This document shows, piece by piece, positions 44,963-59,508 of a stretch of DNA of 64,000 nt. Under the pieces are notes generated by a model. It was given only the letters and a program-made list of their open reading frames with translations, was not told where the DNA came from and made no database searches. The first letter of the stretch is position 1, and each line of letters begins with the position of its first letter. Made by a program: the position numbers and the translations under genes. This DNA is from Pseudomonas fulva 12-X (GTDB lineage: Bacteria; Pseudomonadota; Gammaproteobacteria; Pseudomonadales; Pseudomonadaceae), in contig NC_015556.1 of NCBI RefSeq assembly GCF_000213805.1, positions 3,611,001 through 3,675,000 on the forward strand, given 5' to 3'.

Positions 44963-45820
44963 TCAACGACTTGGCAGGTATTGCATTGGATCTACAGGCT
45001 TACCCTGGCGGCGAATTTCGAAGTGAAGCTTCACCCGGTCAGTTCCTGTGGAACCCATCTCGGCAATCTGTTGCCCGACCTTGACCTGCTGCCCCTCACG
45101 AACCAACAGCCTGCGGTTGTGACCGTAGGCACTCACGTAGGTATCGCTGTGCTTGATGATCACCAATTCGCCGTAGCCCCGTAATCCACTCCCGGCGTAT
45201 ACAACGGTTCCACCAGATGCAGCAAGGACAGGCTGTCCCAATTCACCTGCTATATCAATGCCTTTATTCAAACTACCGTTTGAGGAAAAACGTCCGATAA
45301 TCGCACCACCGGCGGGCCACGCCCAGCCGCTCGAAGAGCGCGGTACGCTCTGCACCGGCGTAGTGGCAGGCGTCACCGCAACCGGTGTCGAGGGCCGCGC
45401 TGGCGTTTGTGCCGGAGGTGCCTGCACCGGCGTGGAAGGCCGGCTGGGCGTGGTCACCACGGGTGTGGAGACAGTCGGCGTGGTCGCCACGACGGGCCTG
45501 CTCGAGCTCCCTGAGCCGAAGCGAATAACCTGACCGACACGGATCATGTAGGGCGGTGCGATGCTGTTGTGCGCCGCCAGCGCTTTCCAGTCCCAGCCGT
45601 AGCGAAAGGCAATGGAGTAAAGTGTATCCCCACGTTGCACACGGTACTGCCCGGAGGTCACAGGCTGGCGCTGCGCGGCCGCGTTGTTGCGATCGACGAC
45701 CTGCACACCACCGGATGGCGAGCTGGCGCAGCCGGCCGACAGCGCACCCACGGCGACCAACACCAGCAGGTTGCGCAGCATGCCCGAGGAACGCAGTCCT
45801 TGTTTGGCTGTGGAACTCAC
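44963..45820 (-). CDS. nlpD: NlpD-type LysM/LytM lipoprotein (amidase activator)
   Basis: Outer-membrane lipoprotein of 285 residues that activates the AmiC amidase for daughter-cell separation. It has lipobox LSAGC, a LysM domain ([27 protein letters not shown]), a Pro/Thr/Ser/Val-rich linker ([18 protein letters not shown]) and a C-terminal LytM/M23 domain. The LytM zinc ligands are degenerate (LNKGIDIAG lacks the HxxxD histidine), as in E. coli NlpD, so it is a regulator and not an enzyme. GTG 45820 was chosen for its AAGGGAG site; ATG 45781 is an alternative. Confidence 0.9.
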   Translation of the reverse strand: MSSTAKQGLRSSGMLRNLLVLVAVGALSAGCASSPSGGVQVVDRNNAAAQRQPVTSGQYRVQRGDTLYSIAFRYGWDWKALAAHNSIAPPYMIRVGQVIRFGSGSSSRPVVATTPTVSTPVVTTPSRPSTPVQAPPAQTPARPSTPVAVTPATTPVQSVPRSSSGWAWPAGGAIIGRFSSNGSLNKGIDIAGELGQPVLAASGGTVVYAGSGLRGYGELVIIKHSDTYVSAYGHNRRLLVREGQQVKVGQQIAEMGSTGTDRVKLHFEIRRQGKPVDPMQYLPSR

Positions 45821-45872
45821 CCCAATCTCCCTTGCAGACGGCCTCGAGCGACCGGTAACGAACGCGGCAACC

Positions 45873-46802
45873 TCATACCTCTTCAACCTGGCGGCGGCGC
45901 GCCAGCCACTCGACGCCCAGTACCAGGGCAATGGCGCACAGACTCAGCACGATGGCCAGCAGCAGTTGTGCATCCTCGCCGCTGATATCGGCGAACTGCC
46001 AGGGCAATAGATTGACCTGCTCGAGGGGAAACGATTCACCGTGCCGGTTGGTCTGCCACGTCAGCGTCTGTTTCCAGGGCCAGACCTTGACCAGCGAACC
46101 GAGCATTAGCCCCGCCAGAAAGGCCATCGTCAGGTCGCGCATATGGGCGAGCAGCCAGCTCAGCACCTTCGAGAAGGTCAGCAGGCCAAGCACGCAGCCG
46201 GCGCAGAACACCGCCAGCACGGCCAGATCGAAATTCTTCACGGCCCCCAGTACCACCGGGTAAAGGCCCAGCAACACCAGAATGAAGCTGCCCGAGATGC
46301 CTGGCAGAATCATCGCGCTGATGGCGATGGCGCCGGCGAAGAACAGCATCAGCGGATCTGCAGAAAGTTGCATGGGCACCGCCAGGGTGATCCACAACGC
46401 AAAGGCCAGGCCAACGGCGAAACCGATCAGACGGTTGCTGCGCCAGGCCTGCACTTCCCGACCCACCAAGTAGACGGACACCAGTACCAGCCCGAAGAAG
46501 AAGGCCCACAGCGGCACCGGATGCTCGTTCATCAGGTAGCTGATGGCCCGGGCCAGGGTAAAGATGCTGCTGAGAATGCCCAGCAGAACCACCAGCAGGA
46601 AGCTGGCGTTGCAGGCCTGCCAGGCCGCGCCGATGCGCCCGCGGGCGACCAGCATCAGCGCCTGGGGCATGGCGGCGAAGGACGCAAGAAGCTTGTCGTA
46701 TATACCGGTGATGAGGGCAACGGTGCCGCCGGAGAAACCAGGCACCACATCGACCGCGCCCATCGCCATTCCTTTGGTATACAGCAACAAGGTTTTCTTC
46801 AT
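45873..46802 (-). CDS. DUF368 undecaprenyl-phosphate flippase family protein
   Basis: A 309-residue polytopic inner-membrane protein with about eight helices and the diagnostic GAVDVVPGFSGGTVALITGIYDKL near residue 15 and its inverted-repeat partner LPGISGSFILVLLGLYPVVL near 165. DUF368 (PopT) proteins have recently been shown to recycle the lipid carrier undecaprenyl phosphate across the membrane (general knowledge). It sits between nlpD (52 bases) and pcm (22 bases) on the same strand, so cell-wall carrier recycling is placed in the rpoS-surE operon. Confidence 0.88.
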   Translation of the reverse strand: MKKTLLLYTKGMAMGAVDVVPGFSGGTVALITGIYDKLLASFAAMPQALMLVARGRIGAAWQACNASFLLVVLLGILSSIFTLARAISYLMNEHPVPLWAFFFGLVLVSVYLVGREVQAWRSNRLIGFAVGLAFALWITLAVPMQLSADPLMLFFAGAIAISAMILPGISGSFILVLLGLYPVVLGAVKNFDLAVLAVFCAGCVLGLLTFSKVLSWLLAHMRDLTMAFLAGLMLGSLVKVWPWKQTLTWQTNRHGESFPLEQVNLLPWQFADISGEDAQLLLAIVLSLCAIALVLGVEWLARRRQVEEV

Positions 46803-46824
46803 GCATCCTTCCGTTCGGTTTGAA

Positions 46825-47493
46825 TCAGGCCAAGGGGCCGTTAAGCAGGGGCACGAACCGTACCGCGTCGAGTACGTGCCGGGAGAAACCCTGTTCCTCG
46901 CGAATGATCAACAACAGTTGCTGAACGTCACCTGAACCGACGGGGATCACCAGACGCCCCCCCGGAGCCAGCTGATCCAGCAGCGCCTGAGGCACTTCCG
47001 AGGCTGCTGCGGTCACGATGATGCCGTTGTAGGGCGCCAGCGCCGGCCAGCCTTCCCAACCGTCGCCCCAACGAAAGACCACATTACGCAGGCTGAGTTT
47101 GACCAATCGTTCCTTGGCCCGTTCCTGCAGGCCTTGAATGCGCTCGACGGTGAACACCCGCTCGACCAGTTGCGCCAAAATCGCCGTCTGGTAGCCGGAG
47201 CCCGTACCGATCTCCAGCACCTTGTCCAGCGGGCCGGCGGCGAGCAGCAGCTCGCTCATGCGCGCCACCATATAGGGCTGCGAGATGGTCTGGTTGTGGC
47301 CGATGGGCAGCGCCGTGTCTTCGTAGGCGCGATGGGCCAGGGCTTCGTCGACGAACAGATGACGCGGTGTGCGCCGGATCACCTCGAGCACGCCGGCGTT
47401 GGACAGCCCTTCTTCGTAGAGTCGCTGGATCAGGCGTTCGCGAGTGCGTTGCGAGGTCATGCCAATCCCGTGGCGGTCATGCTCCCGATTCAT
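46825..47493 (-). CDS. pcm: Protein-L-isoaspartate O-methyltransferase
   Basis: Repairs isoaspartyl residues in ageing proteins using SAM. The 222-residue protein has [33 protein letters not shown] (substrate pocket), the SAM motif [16 protein letters not shown] and the [12 protein letters not shown] strand. ATG 47493 has GGAGGGG eight bases upstream and overlaps the surE stop (ATGA); an internal ATG 47460 would match the shorter form annotated in some pseudomonads. Confidence 0.95.
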   Translation of the reverse strand: MNREHDRHGIGMTSQRTRERLIQRLYEEGLSNAGVLEVIRRTPRHLFVDEALAHRAYEDTALPIGHNQTISQPYMVARMSELLLAAGPLDKVLEIGTGSGYQTAILAQLVERVFTVERIQGLQERAKERLVKLSLRNVVFRWGDGWEGWPALAPYNGIIVTAAASEVPQALLDQLAPGGRLVIPVGSGDVQQLLLIIREEQGFSRHVLDAVRFVPLLNGPLA

Positions 47494-48242
47494 GTCATCA
47501 ACCCCTCCAGCCAGGGTTTGAGGCGGTTGAGTCCATCCTGATAGGTGCGATCGAGCTGCAGCGGCGTAACCGACACATAACCCTGCATCACGGCATGAAA
47601 ATCGGTGCCCTCGGCGCCGTCCTCCACATCGCCGGCCGCAGCAATCCAGTAGCCGGCCTTGCCACGCGGATTGACGTCGCGAACCGGTGCGGCGGCGCGG
47701 GCGCGGTGGCCCAGGCGGGTCAGCTGCACGCCGCGGATATGATCGAGCGGCAGATTCGGCACGTTGACGTTCAGTACCGTGCGCGGCGGCAGGTCGAGCT
47801 GCTCGTGAGCCTCGATCAGCTTGCGGGCGAAATGGGAGGCAGTGGCCAGATTCTCGGCCGAGCGCGAAACCAGCGAAAAGGCGAATGCCGGCCGGGCCAG
47901 AAAACGGCCTTCGAGCGCAGCGCCGACGGTGCCGGAATACAGCACGTCGTCGCCCAGGTTGGCGCCCATGTTGATGCCCGACACGACCAGATCCGGCACG
48001 TCGGGCAGCAGGCCGTTGATGCCCAGGTGCACGCAGTCGGTGGGCGTGCCGTTGAGGCTGATGTATCCATTGGCCAGCGTGCACGGATGCAACGGGCGAT
48101 CCAGGGTCAGCGCGCTGCTGGCGCCGCTGCGGTCGCCATCGGGGGCAATCACCGTGCAGTTGGCGTAATCAGCCAGCGCAGCATGCAACGCGGCGAGGCC
48201 CGGTGCGGCCACGCCGTCATCGTTAGAAATCAGAATACGCAT
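47490..48242 (-). CDS. surE: 5'-nucleotidase SurE
   Basis: Metal-dependent nucleoside-monophosphate phosphatase linked to stationary-phase survival. The 250-residue protein has the acidic metal site [13 protein letters not shown] (Asp8, Asp9), Ser near SG of [16 protein letters not shown], and the asparagine in [27 protein letters not shown] 48242 begins inside the end of truD (13-base overlap), and the gene overlaps pcm by four bases, so translation is coupled across the operon. Confidence 0.97.
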   Translation of the reverse strand: MRILISNDDGVAAPGLAALHAALADYANCTVIAPDGDRSGASSALTLDRPLHPCTLANGYISLNGTPTDCVHLGINGLLPDVPDLVVSGINMGANLGDDVLYSGTVGAALEGRFLARPAFAFSLVSRSAENLATASHFARKLIEAHEQLDLPPRTVLNVNVPNLPLDHIRGVQLTRLGHRARAAAPVRDVNPRGKAGYWIAAAGDVEDGAEGTDFHAVMQGYVSVTPLQLDRTYQDGLNRLKPWLEGLMT

Positions 48243-49288
48243 GGGTTGTCCGTCTGCCCTGCCGGCAAAAGCTCGACGATTTCGCGCACCAGAGCGGTGG
48301 CGAAACATCCAGCCGGCAGGACGAATTCCAGTTGCAGAATGTCAGGCTCGGGATAATGCCACGTCAAACCGCTAATGGGGAGGCGCAGGATACGCCGTTC
48401 GTGCGCCATGTCCGCTTGTGCGAGCCAAGCTGCCAGCTGTGGCTCGGCAGCGGCAACGCGCTGTTCGACATCGAGCGTGGCGCCCTGGGAAGGCGAAGCG
48501 CCCTCGCCCCACAGCGGCCCGGTGGGATGCAGGTCCAGTTCAGCAAGACGAGGATCCTGGCATTCGGCCTCACCAGCGGCGAAAAAGCTGCGGCTGTCGG
48601 TGAATGCCAAGAGGTCACCGGGCAGCGCCTGGTTCCAGGTACCGGCCGCCACACGCTCGGCCAGTACGCGGTTGAACAGAAAGCTGCGCGCCGCCGACAG
48701 CACCCGCGAGCGCACATTGCGCTTTTCCGGCAGCTCACCGCGCTCGGCGAAATGCCGGGCATGGGCGACGTTACCGCCTTCGAAACCGAAGCGCTGGGCG
48801 CCGTAGTAATTGGGAATGCCCTGCTCGCTGATCGCCTGCAGGCGCTGCTCCAGCGCAGCCTGCTCTGCCTTGAGCTGGGTCAGACGCAGGGTGAAGCCAT
48901 TGGCGGCATGGGCGCCGCGCTGCAGCTTGCGGCTGTGGCGCACCTGCTTGAGGATCGTCAGGGTGTCGTCCTGGGCGGCGCTCAGATCAGGATCGTGCTT
49001 GCCCGGCAGATGCAGGCTGAACCATTGTCGGGTCAGCGCCTGCTTGTCCTTCAGACCCGCGTAGCTGATCAGCCGGATCGGTACGCCCGCGGCTCGCGCC
49101 AGACGGCGTGCCGCGTCTTCGGTATTCAGCCCGCGCTTTTCGACCCACAGCCACAGATGCTCACCGGCGCCAGACAGCTCGATGTCCAACACCTCGTCAA
49201 CCTGAAAGTCCTCGGCCGTGGCCTTCAGGACGGCCTGACCGCAAGGTTCACCAAGGGCGCGCGGGCCGAGCAGTTCCTGTTCGGTCAT
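48230..49288 (-). CDS. truD: tRNA pseudouridine-13 synthase
   Basis: Makes pseudouridine at position 13 of tRNA-Glu. The 352-residue protein has the catalytic-aspartate segment [16 protein letters not shown] near residue 80, [17 protein letters not shown] near 155 and [14 protein letters not shown]. The TRUD insertion domain occupies the middle, and [17 protein letters not shown] is near the C-terminus. It overlaps ispF by four bases (ATGA) and surE by 13 bases. Confidence 0.96.
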   Translation of the reverse strand: MTEQELLGPRALGEPCGQAVLKATAEDFQVDEVLDIELSGAGEHLWLWVEKRGLNTEDAARRLARAAGVPIRLISYAGLKDKQALTRQWFSLHLPGKHDPDLSAAQDDTLTILKQVRHSRKLQRGAHAANGFTLRLTQLKAEQAALEQRLQAISEQGIPNYYGAQRFGFEGGNVAHARHFAERGELPEKRNVRSRVLSAARSFLFNRVLAERVAAGTWNQALPGDLLAFTDSRSFFAAGEAECQDPRLAELDLHPTGPLWGEGASPSQGATLDVEQRVAAAEPQLAAWLAQADMAHERRILRLPISGLTWHYPEPDILQLEFVLPAGCFATALVREIVELLPAGQTDNPCVF

Positions 49289-49758
49289 GCGCTGACCAGC
49301 AGCGCGACGGCGTGTACGGCGATGCCTTCTTCACGGCCGACGAAACCGAGTTTTTCGGTGGTCGTGGCCTTGACATTGACCTGATCGAGCTCGACCTGCA
49401 GGTCTTCGGCGATCAGCTGGCGCATGGTCTCGATATGCGGCGCCATCTTCGGTGCCTGGGCCTCGATAGTGGCGTCGACATTACCGACCTTCCAACCCTT
49501 GGTGTGCACCAGGCCGACCACGTGACGCAGCAGCACGCGGCTGTCGGCGCCCTTGAAGTTGGGGTCGGTATCCGGGAAATGCTTGCCGATGTCGCCGAGC
49601 GCCACGGCGCCCAGCAGCGCATCGCTCAGGGCATGCAGCACCACGTCGCCATCGGAATGAGCAACCAGGCCGAACTTGTGGGGAATGCGCACCCCGCCCA
49701 GGGTGATGAAATCCCCGTCGCCGAACCGGTGCACGTCGTAACCATGGCCAATCCGCAT
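49285..49758 (-). CDS. ispF: 2-C-methyl-D-erythritol 2,4-cyclodiphosphate synthase
   Basis: Fifth step of the MEP isoprenoid pathway. The 157-residue protein has the zinc ligands in GHGYDVHRF (Asp8, His10) and [18 protein letters not shown] (His42), [12 protein letters not shown], and the [18 protein letters not shown]-terminal block. In many gammaproteobacteria ispD is adjacent; here ispD lies 4.4 kb away at 54165. It is the first gene of the ispF-truD-surE-pcm overlapping run. Confidence 0.97.
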   Translation of the reverse strand: MRIGHGYDVHRFGDGDFITLGGVRIPHKFGLVAHSDGDVVLHALSDALLGAVALGDIGKHFPDTDPNFKGADSRVLLRHVVGLVHTKGWKVGNVDATIEAQAPKMAPHIETMRQLIAEDLQVELDQVNVKATTTEKLGFVGREEGIAVHAVALLVSA

Positions 49759-49857
49759 GAGCCGCTGCCCTCGCAAAAAGGCCGATTCTACCCGAAAGCA
49801 AGCAGCGAACGGGCGACTCGGCAATCGAGACAGGTGCTGGCGTGCGGCAGCGTGCTG

Positions 49858-49919
49858 TTTGGTGGGTCGCAGTCGCCAGGATTAAAAACGTGGGAATGTT
49901 TTGGCGTTTTGGTGGGTCG
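49858..49919 (+). repeat. 12-base direct repeat upstream of dps
   Basis: TTTGGTGGGTCG occurs at 49858-49869 and 49908-49919, start to start 50 bases, the second copy ending 41 bases before the dps ATG. Near-identical flanks (GCTG / GCGT) suggest a duplicated segment or a pair of operator sites. Confidence 0.6.
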
Positions 49920-49960
49920 ACAAGAGGTAGCAGAAATTTCTAGCAACCATGGAGACCATC

Positions 49961-50518
49961 ATGGCAGTAGCAAAGAAACCGGCAGTAGCGAAACCCAAGG
50001 CCAAAGCCGCACCCAAGGCTGCACAATCCAAACCCAAGGGCGATGGCCTGAGCATCAACACCAGTGTCGATCGCGGCGCTCGTGAGAAAGTCGCCGAGGC
50101 GCTGACCAAGGCAGTGGCCGACAGCTACACCCTGTACGTTAAGACCCTGGGGGTGCACTGGAACGTGCAGGGCGCCAACTTCTATGGCCTGCACAAGCTG
50201 ACCGACGAACAGTACAACGAGCTGCACCAGGCCGCCGACGAGATCGCCGAGCGCATCCGGGCCCTCGGCAAGCTGGTGCCGACCGGTGGGGAAACCTTCC
50301 GCTCGCTGAGCGTGATCGACAACGAGGCGCCCCACGGCACCACGCCGCAGATGATCAAGCAACTGGTGCTGGACAACGAGACCGCTGCCCGTCGCATGAG
50401 CGAGTTCGCCGAGCTGGCTGAAGAGGCTGGCGACCTGTTCAGCCACGACATGCTGGTAGCACGTATCGGCGTGCACGAGCAGAACGCCTGGATGCTGCGC
50501 TCCAGTCTGGGCGAGTAA
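49961..50518 (+). CDS. dps: Dps-family DNA-binding ferritin
   Basis: Oligomeric mini-ferritin that oxidises and stores iron with peroxide and compacts DNA. The 185-residue protein has a Lys/Ala/Pro-rich N-terminal tail of about 35 residues (AVAKKPAVAKPKAKAAPKAA), a DNA-binding extension longer than in E. coli Dps. The ferritin fold follows, with ferroxidase residues in TLGVHWNVQGANFYGLH and ELHQAADEIAERIRALG. GGAG lies seven bases before ATG 49961. It has its own terminator. Confidence 0.95.
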   Translation: MAVAKKPAVAKPKAKAAPKAAQSKPKGDGLSINTSVDRGAREKVAEALTKAVADSYTLYVKTLGVHWNVQGANFYGLHKLTDEQYNELHQAADEIAERIRALGKLVPTGGETFRSLSVIDNEAPHGTTPQMIKQLVLDNETAARRMSEFAELAEEAGDLFSHDMLVARIGVHEQNAWMLRSSLGE

Positions 50519-50532
50519 TCGTCAGGCGTTAA

Positions 50533-50567
50533 AAAGGGCGCTGCGGATTTGGTCTGCAGCGCCCTTT
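50533..50567 (+). terminator. dps terminator
   Basis: AAAGGGCGCTGC (50533-50544) pairs with GCAGCGCCCTTT (50556-50567), 14 bases after the dps stop; the T tail is short. Confidence 0.85.
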
Positions 50568-50576
50568 CTATATTGC

Positions 50577-50600
50577 TTCGCGGGCATGGCCCGCTCCCAC
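50577..50600. repeat. REP palindrome, identical to 2676-2699
   Basis: TTCGCGGGCATGGCCCGCTC continued by CCAC is the exact reverse complement of the first 24 bases of the REP at 2676. It lies between the dps terminator and fghA. A second, partial arm (GCTGGAGCGGGTGGGG) follows at about 50614. Confidence 0.75.
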
Positions 50601-50670
50601 GAGGAATCACGTCGCTGGAGCGGGTGGGGAAGCACAGCGCATGCCCGCCGAACACTTTGAACCAGAGGCG

Positions 50671-51516
50671 TCAGCTCAACAACGCCTCGGCATGATGACG
50701 CAGGTGATCTTCGATAAAGCTGGCGATGAAGTAATAGCTGTGGTCGTAGCCTGGCTGCATCCGCAGGGTCAGCGGATGCCCTGCCGCCTTGGCAGCTGCT
50801 TCCAGTGCCTGGGGCTTGAGCTGGCCATCGAGGAAATCATCACGATCCCCCTGGTCGACCAGAATCGGCAGCTTCTCCGCCGCATCGGCGATCAGCACAC
50901 TGGCATCCCATTCGCGCCAGCGCGAACGGTCCTCACCCAGATAGTTGCCGAAGGCTTTCTCGCCCCATGGGCAATTGACCGGGTTGGCGATCGGCGAGAA
51001 TGCCGACACCGATTGGTAACGACCCGGGTTCTTCAACGCGCAGATCAGCGCGCCATGGCCGCCCATAGAGTGGCCGGCGATACCGCGCTTCTCCGATACC
51101 GGGAAGTTGGCCTCGATCAGCGCCGGCAACTCCTGCACCACGTAGTCGTACATGCGGTAATGGCGGGCCCAGGGCTCCTGAGTAGCGTTGACATAAAAGC
51201 CCGCGCCGAGGCCGAAGTCGTAGGCGCCATTGGCGTCATCCGGCACACCTTCGCCACGTGGGCTGGTATCCGGCGCGACGATGATCAGGCCAAGCTCGGC
51301 AGCCATGCGCTGGGCGCCGGCCTTCTGCATGAAGTTCTCGTCTGTGCAGGTCAGGCCGCTCAGCCAGTACAGCACCGGCAGCTTGGCGCCTTTTTCGGCC
51401 TGGGGCGGCAGGTAGACGGCGAACACCATGTCGCAGTTGAGGCTGGAGGAACGGTGCTTGTAGCGCTTGTGCCAGCCGCCGAAGCTCTTGTTGCTGGATA
51501 CGATTTCCAAGGTCAT
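50671..51516 (-). CDS. fghA: S-formylglutathione hydrolase
   Basis: Hydrolyses S-formylglutathione to glutathione and formate, second step of formaldehyde detoxification. The 281-residue alpha/beta-hydrolase has the nucleophile motif GHSMGGHGA (Ser near 148), the Asp in [11 protein letters not shown] (near 225) and the His in GYDHSYYFI (near 259). [21 protein letters not shown] is an esterase-D hallmark. It follows adhC on the same strand after 59 bases. Confidence 0.96.
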   Translation of the reverse strand: MTLEIVSSNKSFGGWHKRYKHRSSSLNCDMVFAVYLPPQAEKGAKLPVLYWLSGLTCTDENFMQKAGAQRMAAELGLIIVAPDTSPRGEGVPDDANGAYDFGLGAGFYVNATQEPWARHYRMYDYVVQELPALIEANFPVSEKRGIAGHSMGGHGALICALKNPGRYQSVSAFSPIANPVNCPWGEKAFGNYLGEDRSRWREWDASVLIADAAEKLPILVDQGDRDDFLDGQLKPQALEAAAKAAGHPLTLRMQPGYDHSYYFIASFIEDHLRHHAEALLS

Positions 51517-51575
51517 GGCAAATCCTCACGGGCGGTGGACAGCGCCATCTCGAGATAGCGCCTCCACCCCACTGA

Positions 51576-52774
<1,199 letters not shown>

Positions 52775-52808
52775 GTACCGGGATAATCGAAACCATGGAG
52801 CAAGCCCT

Positions 52809-53696
52809 GTGAACCGTTGGGAAGGCCTGGATGAATTCGTCGCCGTCGCCGAATGCAGCCAGTTCACCGCAGCGGCAGAACGCCTGGGGCTTTCGTCGTC
52901 GCAGGTGAGCCGGCAGATCGCCCGCCTCGAGGAACGTCTGCACACCAGACTGTTCTACCGCACCACGCGCAAGGTGGCGCTGACCGAGGCTGGCCAGACC
53001 TTTCTGCAGCACTGCCAGCGCCTGCAGGACGCGCGCGAGGAAGCGCTGAATGCCGTCGGCGACCTGGGCAGCGAGCCCAAGGGCCTGCTGCGCATGACCT
53101 GTGCGGTGGCCTACGGCGAGCGCTTCATCGTACCGCTGGTGACCAGCTTCATGGCCCGCCACCCCAGGCTCTCCGTGGAAATCGAGCTGAGCAACCGCAC
53201 CCTGGACCTGGTGCAGGACGGCTTCGATATCGCCATTCGCCTCGGCCGCCTGCAGGACTCCCGCATGCTGGCCACGCGCCTGGCGCCCCGGCGCATGTAC
53301 CTGTGCGCATCGCCAGACTACCTGCAGCGTTACGGACGCCCCCACAGCCTGTCGGAACTGGCCCGGCACAACTGCCTGATCGGCAGCAGCGACGTCTGGA
53401 CCTTTCAGCTCGAAGGTCGCGAAGCCTCGCAGCGGGTCAATGGCAACTGGCGCTGCAACAGCGGCCAGGCCGTGCTGGATGCAGCCCTGGCCGGGCTCGG
53501 TTTGTGCCAGCTGCCGGATTACTACGTGCTCGAGCATTTGCGCAGCGGCGCCCTGGTTTCACTGCTCGACAATCACCAGCCGCCCAACACGGCAGTCTGG
53601 GCGCTGTATCCCCAGCAGCGGCACCTGTCGCCCAAGGTCAGGCAGCTGATCGACGCATTACGTTACGGACTCGCCCAGCGCCCTGAATACGCTTGA
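52809..53696 (+). CDS. gfnR: LysR-family regulator of formaldehyde detoxification
   Basis: A 295-residue LysR regulator. The winged helix-turn-helix is at residues 1-60 (FVAVAECSQFTAAAERLGLSSSQVSRQIARLEERLHTRLFYRTTRKVALTEAG), followed by a periplasmic-binding-like effector domain (LLRMTCAVAYGERFIVPLV...). GTG 52809 has GGAG seven bases upstream. Divergent orientation next to adhC-fghA matches P. aeruginosa gfnR, which activates these genes with glutathione adducts (recalled); orthology is inferred from position. Confidence 0.85.
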   Translation: MNRWEGLDEFVAVAECSQFTAAAERLGLSSSQVSRQIARLEERLHTRLFYRTTRKVALTEAGQTFLQHCQRLQDAREEALNAVGDLGSEPKGLLRMTCAVAYGERFIVPLVTSFMARHPRLSVEIELSNRTLDLVQDGFDIAIRLGRLQDSRMLATRLAPRRMYLCASPDYLQRYGRPHSLSELARHNCLIGSSDVWTFQLEGREASQRVNGNWRCNSGQAVLDAALAGLGLCQLPDYYVLEHLRSGALVSLLDNHQPPNTAVWALYPQQRHLSPKVRQLIDALRYGLAQRPEYA

Positions 53697-53825
53697 ATCC
53701 GGCGCCTGCAAGCCCAACGCTCACAGAATGTCACAAGCGCCGGCGAACGCTGCTGGCCACACTCCGTCGGAATCCATGAGGCCCCTGCTCGGGGCGTTGC
53801 AAACCACCAGCATGAGGACAGGGTT

Positions 53826-54149
53826 ATGCAGGTCATGGTCAACAGCGGAAAACACGTCGACACCTCCATGGCATTCAAGACGGACATTCGCAGCCGGGTG
53901 CGCGACAAACTCCAGCGCTACGAGGAGCATCTCACCCGGGTGGAAATCCACCTCTCGGACGAGAACGCCCTCAAGAGCGGCCCCCAGGACAAACGCTGCA
54001 AGGTCGAAGCACGGATGAAGGGGCGTGACCCAATGTCGGTGTCCTATGACGCCTGCGAATTGCAGCAGGCCATCGACGGCGCCATGAACAAGCTCACCTC
54101 GGTGCTGGAGCGCAACATCGGCAAGAACGCAAAGAAGTGGATTCACTGA
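53826..54149 (+). CDS. HPF/RaiA-family ribosome-associated protein
   Basis: A 107-residue protein with the ribosome hibernation S30AE fold: MQVMVNSGKHVDTSMAFKTDIRSRVRDKLQRYEEHLTRVEIHLSDEN is the beta-alpha-beta part, followed by KRCKVEARMKGRDPMSVSYDACELQQAIDGAMNKLTSVL. The pattern is shared with HPF but many basic rRNA-contacting residues differ, so binding to ribosomes is expected, not shown. It is not in the usual rpoN-ptsN context, so it is likely an extra paralogue. GACAGGG precedes the ATG. Confidence 0.8.
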   Translation: MQVMVNSGKHVDTSMAFKTDIRSRVRDKLQRYEEHLTRVEIHLSDENALKSGPQDKRCKVEARMKGRDPMSVSYDACELQQAIDGAMNKLTSVLERNIGKNAKKWIH

Positions 54150-54164
54150 GGCGCAGGCAATGGC

Positions 54165-54875
54165 TCAGTGGCGGCCTCGCCAGAGGCGCTCCAGATAATG
54201 CAAATCTTCCGGGCGGGTGACCTTGAGGTTGTCCGCCCGGCCTTCGATCAGCCTCGGCGCGTGCCCGGCCCACTCCATGGCCGATGCCTCGTCGGTCACA
54301 GCAACATCCGATACCAACGCTTCGGCCAGTGCCTGATGCAGGGCACCGAGGTGGAACATCTGCGGCGTATAGGCCTGCCAGATCACCGAGCGATCGATGG
54401 TTTCGCGCACCCGACCATCGCTGCCCACGCGCTTGAGGGTATCGCGGGCAGGTACGGCGAGCAGCCCGCCGACGGCGTCGTCAGCCAACTCGGCCAAAAG
54501 AAGATCGAGATCGGACTGCGCCAGATTCGGCCGCGCCGCATCGTGCACCAGCACCCAGTCCTGCTCACCGGCGCCCAGCTCGGTCAGACGCAGCAAGGCG
54601 TTGAGCACCGAGTCGGCGCGCTCGGCGCCGCCGGCAGCAGTATGGATTCGCCCATCACGGGCGCACGCGAGTGACGGCCAGAACGGGTCGTCCTCGGCCA
54701 GACTGACCACCACGCCACGCAGGCAGGGGTGATCGAGAAAACAGTGGAGGGTGTGTTCGAGAATGCTCTTGCCGGCCAGCTGCAGATACTGCTTGGGCCT
54801 GTCGGCACGCATGCGGCTGCCGATACCGGCGGCCGGAATCACCGCCCAGAACGGCGGCAGATCAGGTGTGTTCAT
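54165..54875 (-). CDS. ispD: 2-C-methyl-D-erythritol 4-phosphate cytidylyltransferase
   Basis: Third step of the MEP pathway: forms CDP-methylerythritol from CTP. The 236-residue protein has the nucleotide loop VIPAAGIGSRMRADRPKQYLQLAGKSILEHTL (residues 12-43), the VLVHDAARPNL segment, and the VTDEASAMEWAG and KVTRPEDL blocks. ATG 54875 overlaps the ftsB stop by four bases (ATGA). It is separated from ispF by the formaldehyde, dps and HPF genes. Confidence 0.97.
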   Translation of the reverse strand: MNTPDLPPFWAVIPAAGIGSRMRADRPKQYLQLAGKSILEHTLHCFLDHPCLRGVVVSLAEDDPFWPSLACARDGRIHTAAGGAERADSVLNALLRLTELGAGEQDWVLVHDAARPNLAQSDLDLLLAELADDAVGGLLAVPARDTLKRVGSDGRVRETIDRSVIWQAYTPQMFHLGALHQALAEALVSDVAVTDEASAMEWAGHAPRLIEGRADNLKVTRPEDLHYLERLWRGRH

Positions 54876-55150
54876 TCAGCCAACTGATAGAGAGTTTCGC
54901 CGTCCTTGACCATACCCAGCTCGTGGCGGGCACGTTCTTCGACGGTTTCCATACCTTTTTTCAGCTCCATCACCTCGGCTTCGAGGATGCGGTTGCGTTC
55001 GAGCAGGCGCTCGTTCTCGCCCTGCTGATCGGCGATCTGCTGCTGCAGCTCACTCACTTGCGCCAGACTGCCCTCGCCCACCCACAGGCGATACTGCAGG
55101 CCTGCAAGCACGAGGATCAGAACGGGAAAGAGCCAGTAGGGACTACGCAT
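54872..55150 (-). CDS. ftsB: Cell division protein FtsB
   Basis: Bitopic divisome protein that, with FtsL and FtsQ, activates septal peptidoglycan synthesis. The 92-residue protein has a short cytoplasmic start (MRSPYW), one membrane helix (LFPVLILVLAGLQYRLWVG, about 7-25) and a periplasmic leucine-zipper coiled coil (VSELQQQIADQQGENERLLERNRILEAEVMELKKG). Located between eno and ispD as in other gammaproteobacteria. Confidence 0.95.
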   Translation of the reverse strand: MRSPYWLFPVLILVLAGLQYRLWVGEGSLAQVSELQQQIADQQGENERLLERNRILEAEVMELKKGMETVEERARHELGMVKDGETLYQLAE

Positions 55151-55304
55151 GGCAGGTGAGGCACTCGGGTTGGAAAGGGTCGCTGCGGCGGACATCCGTG
55201 GATTCTCCCTGCGTCATTGCTATCCGGCAAGGCCGCCAGTGAGCCTGGCGGTACTCCAGGGAAGCCCACGCGGCAGGAAATCATCCCTGCCGCGCGAACC
55301 TGAC

Positions 55305-59508
<4,204 letters not shown>

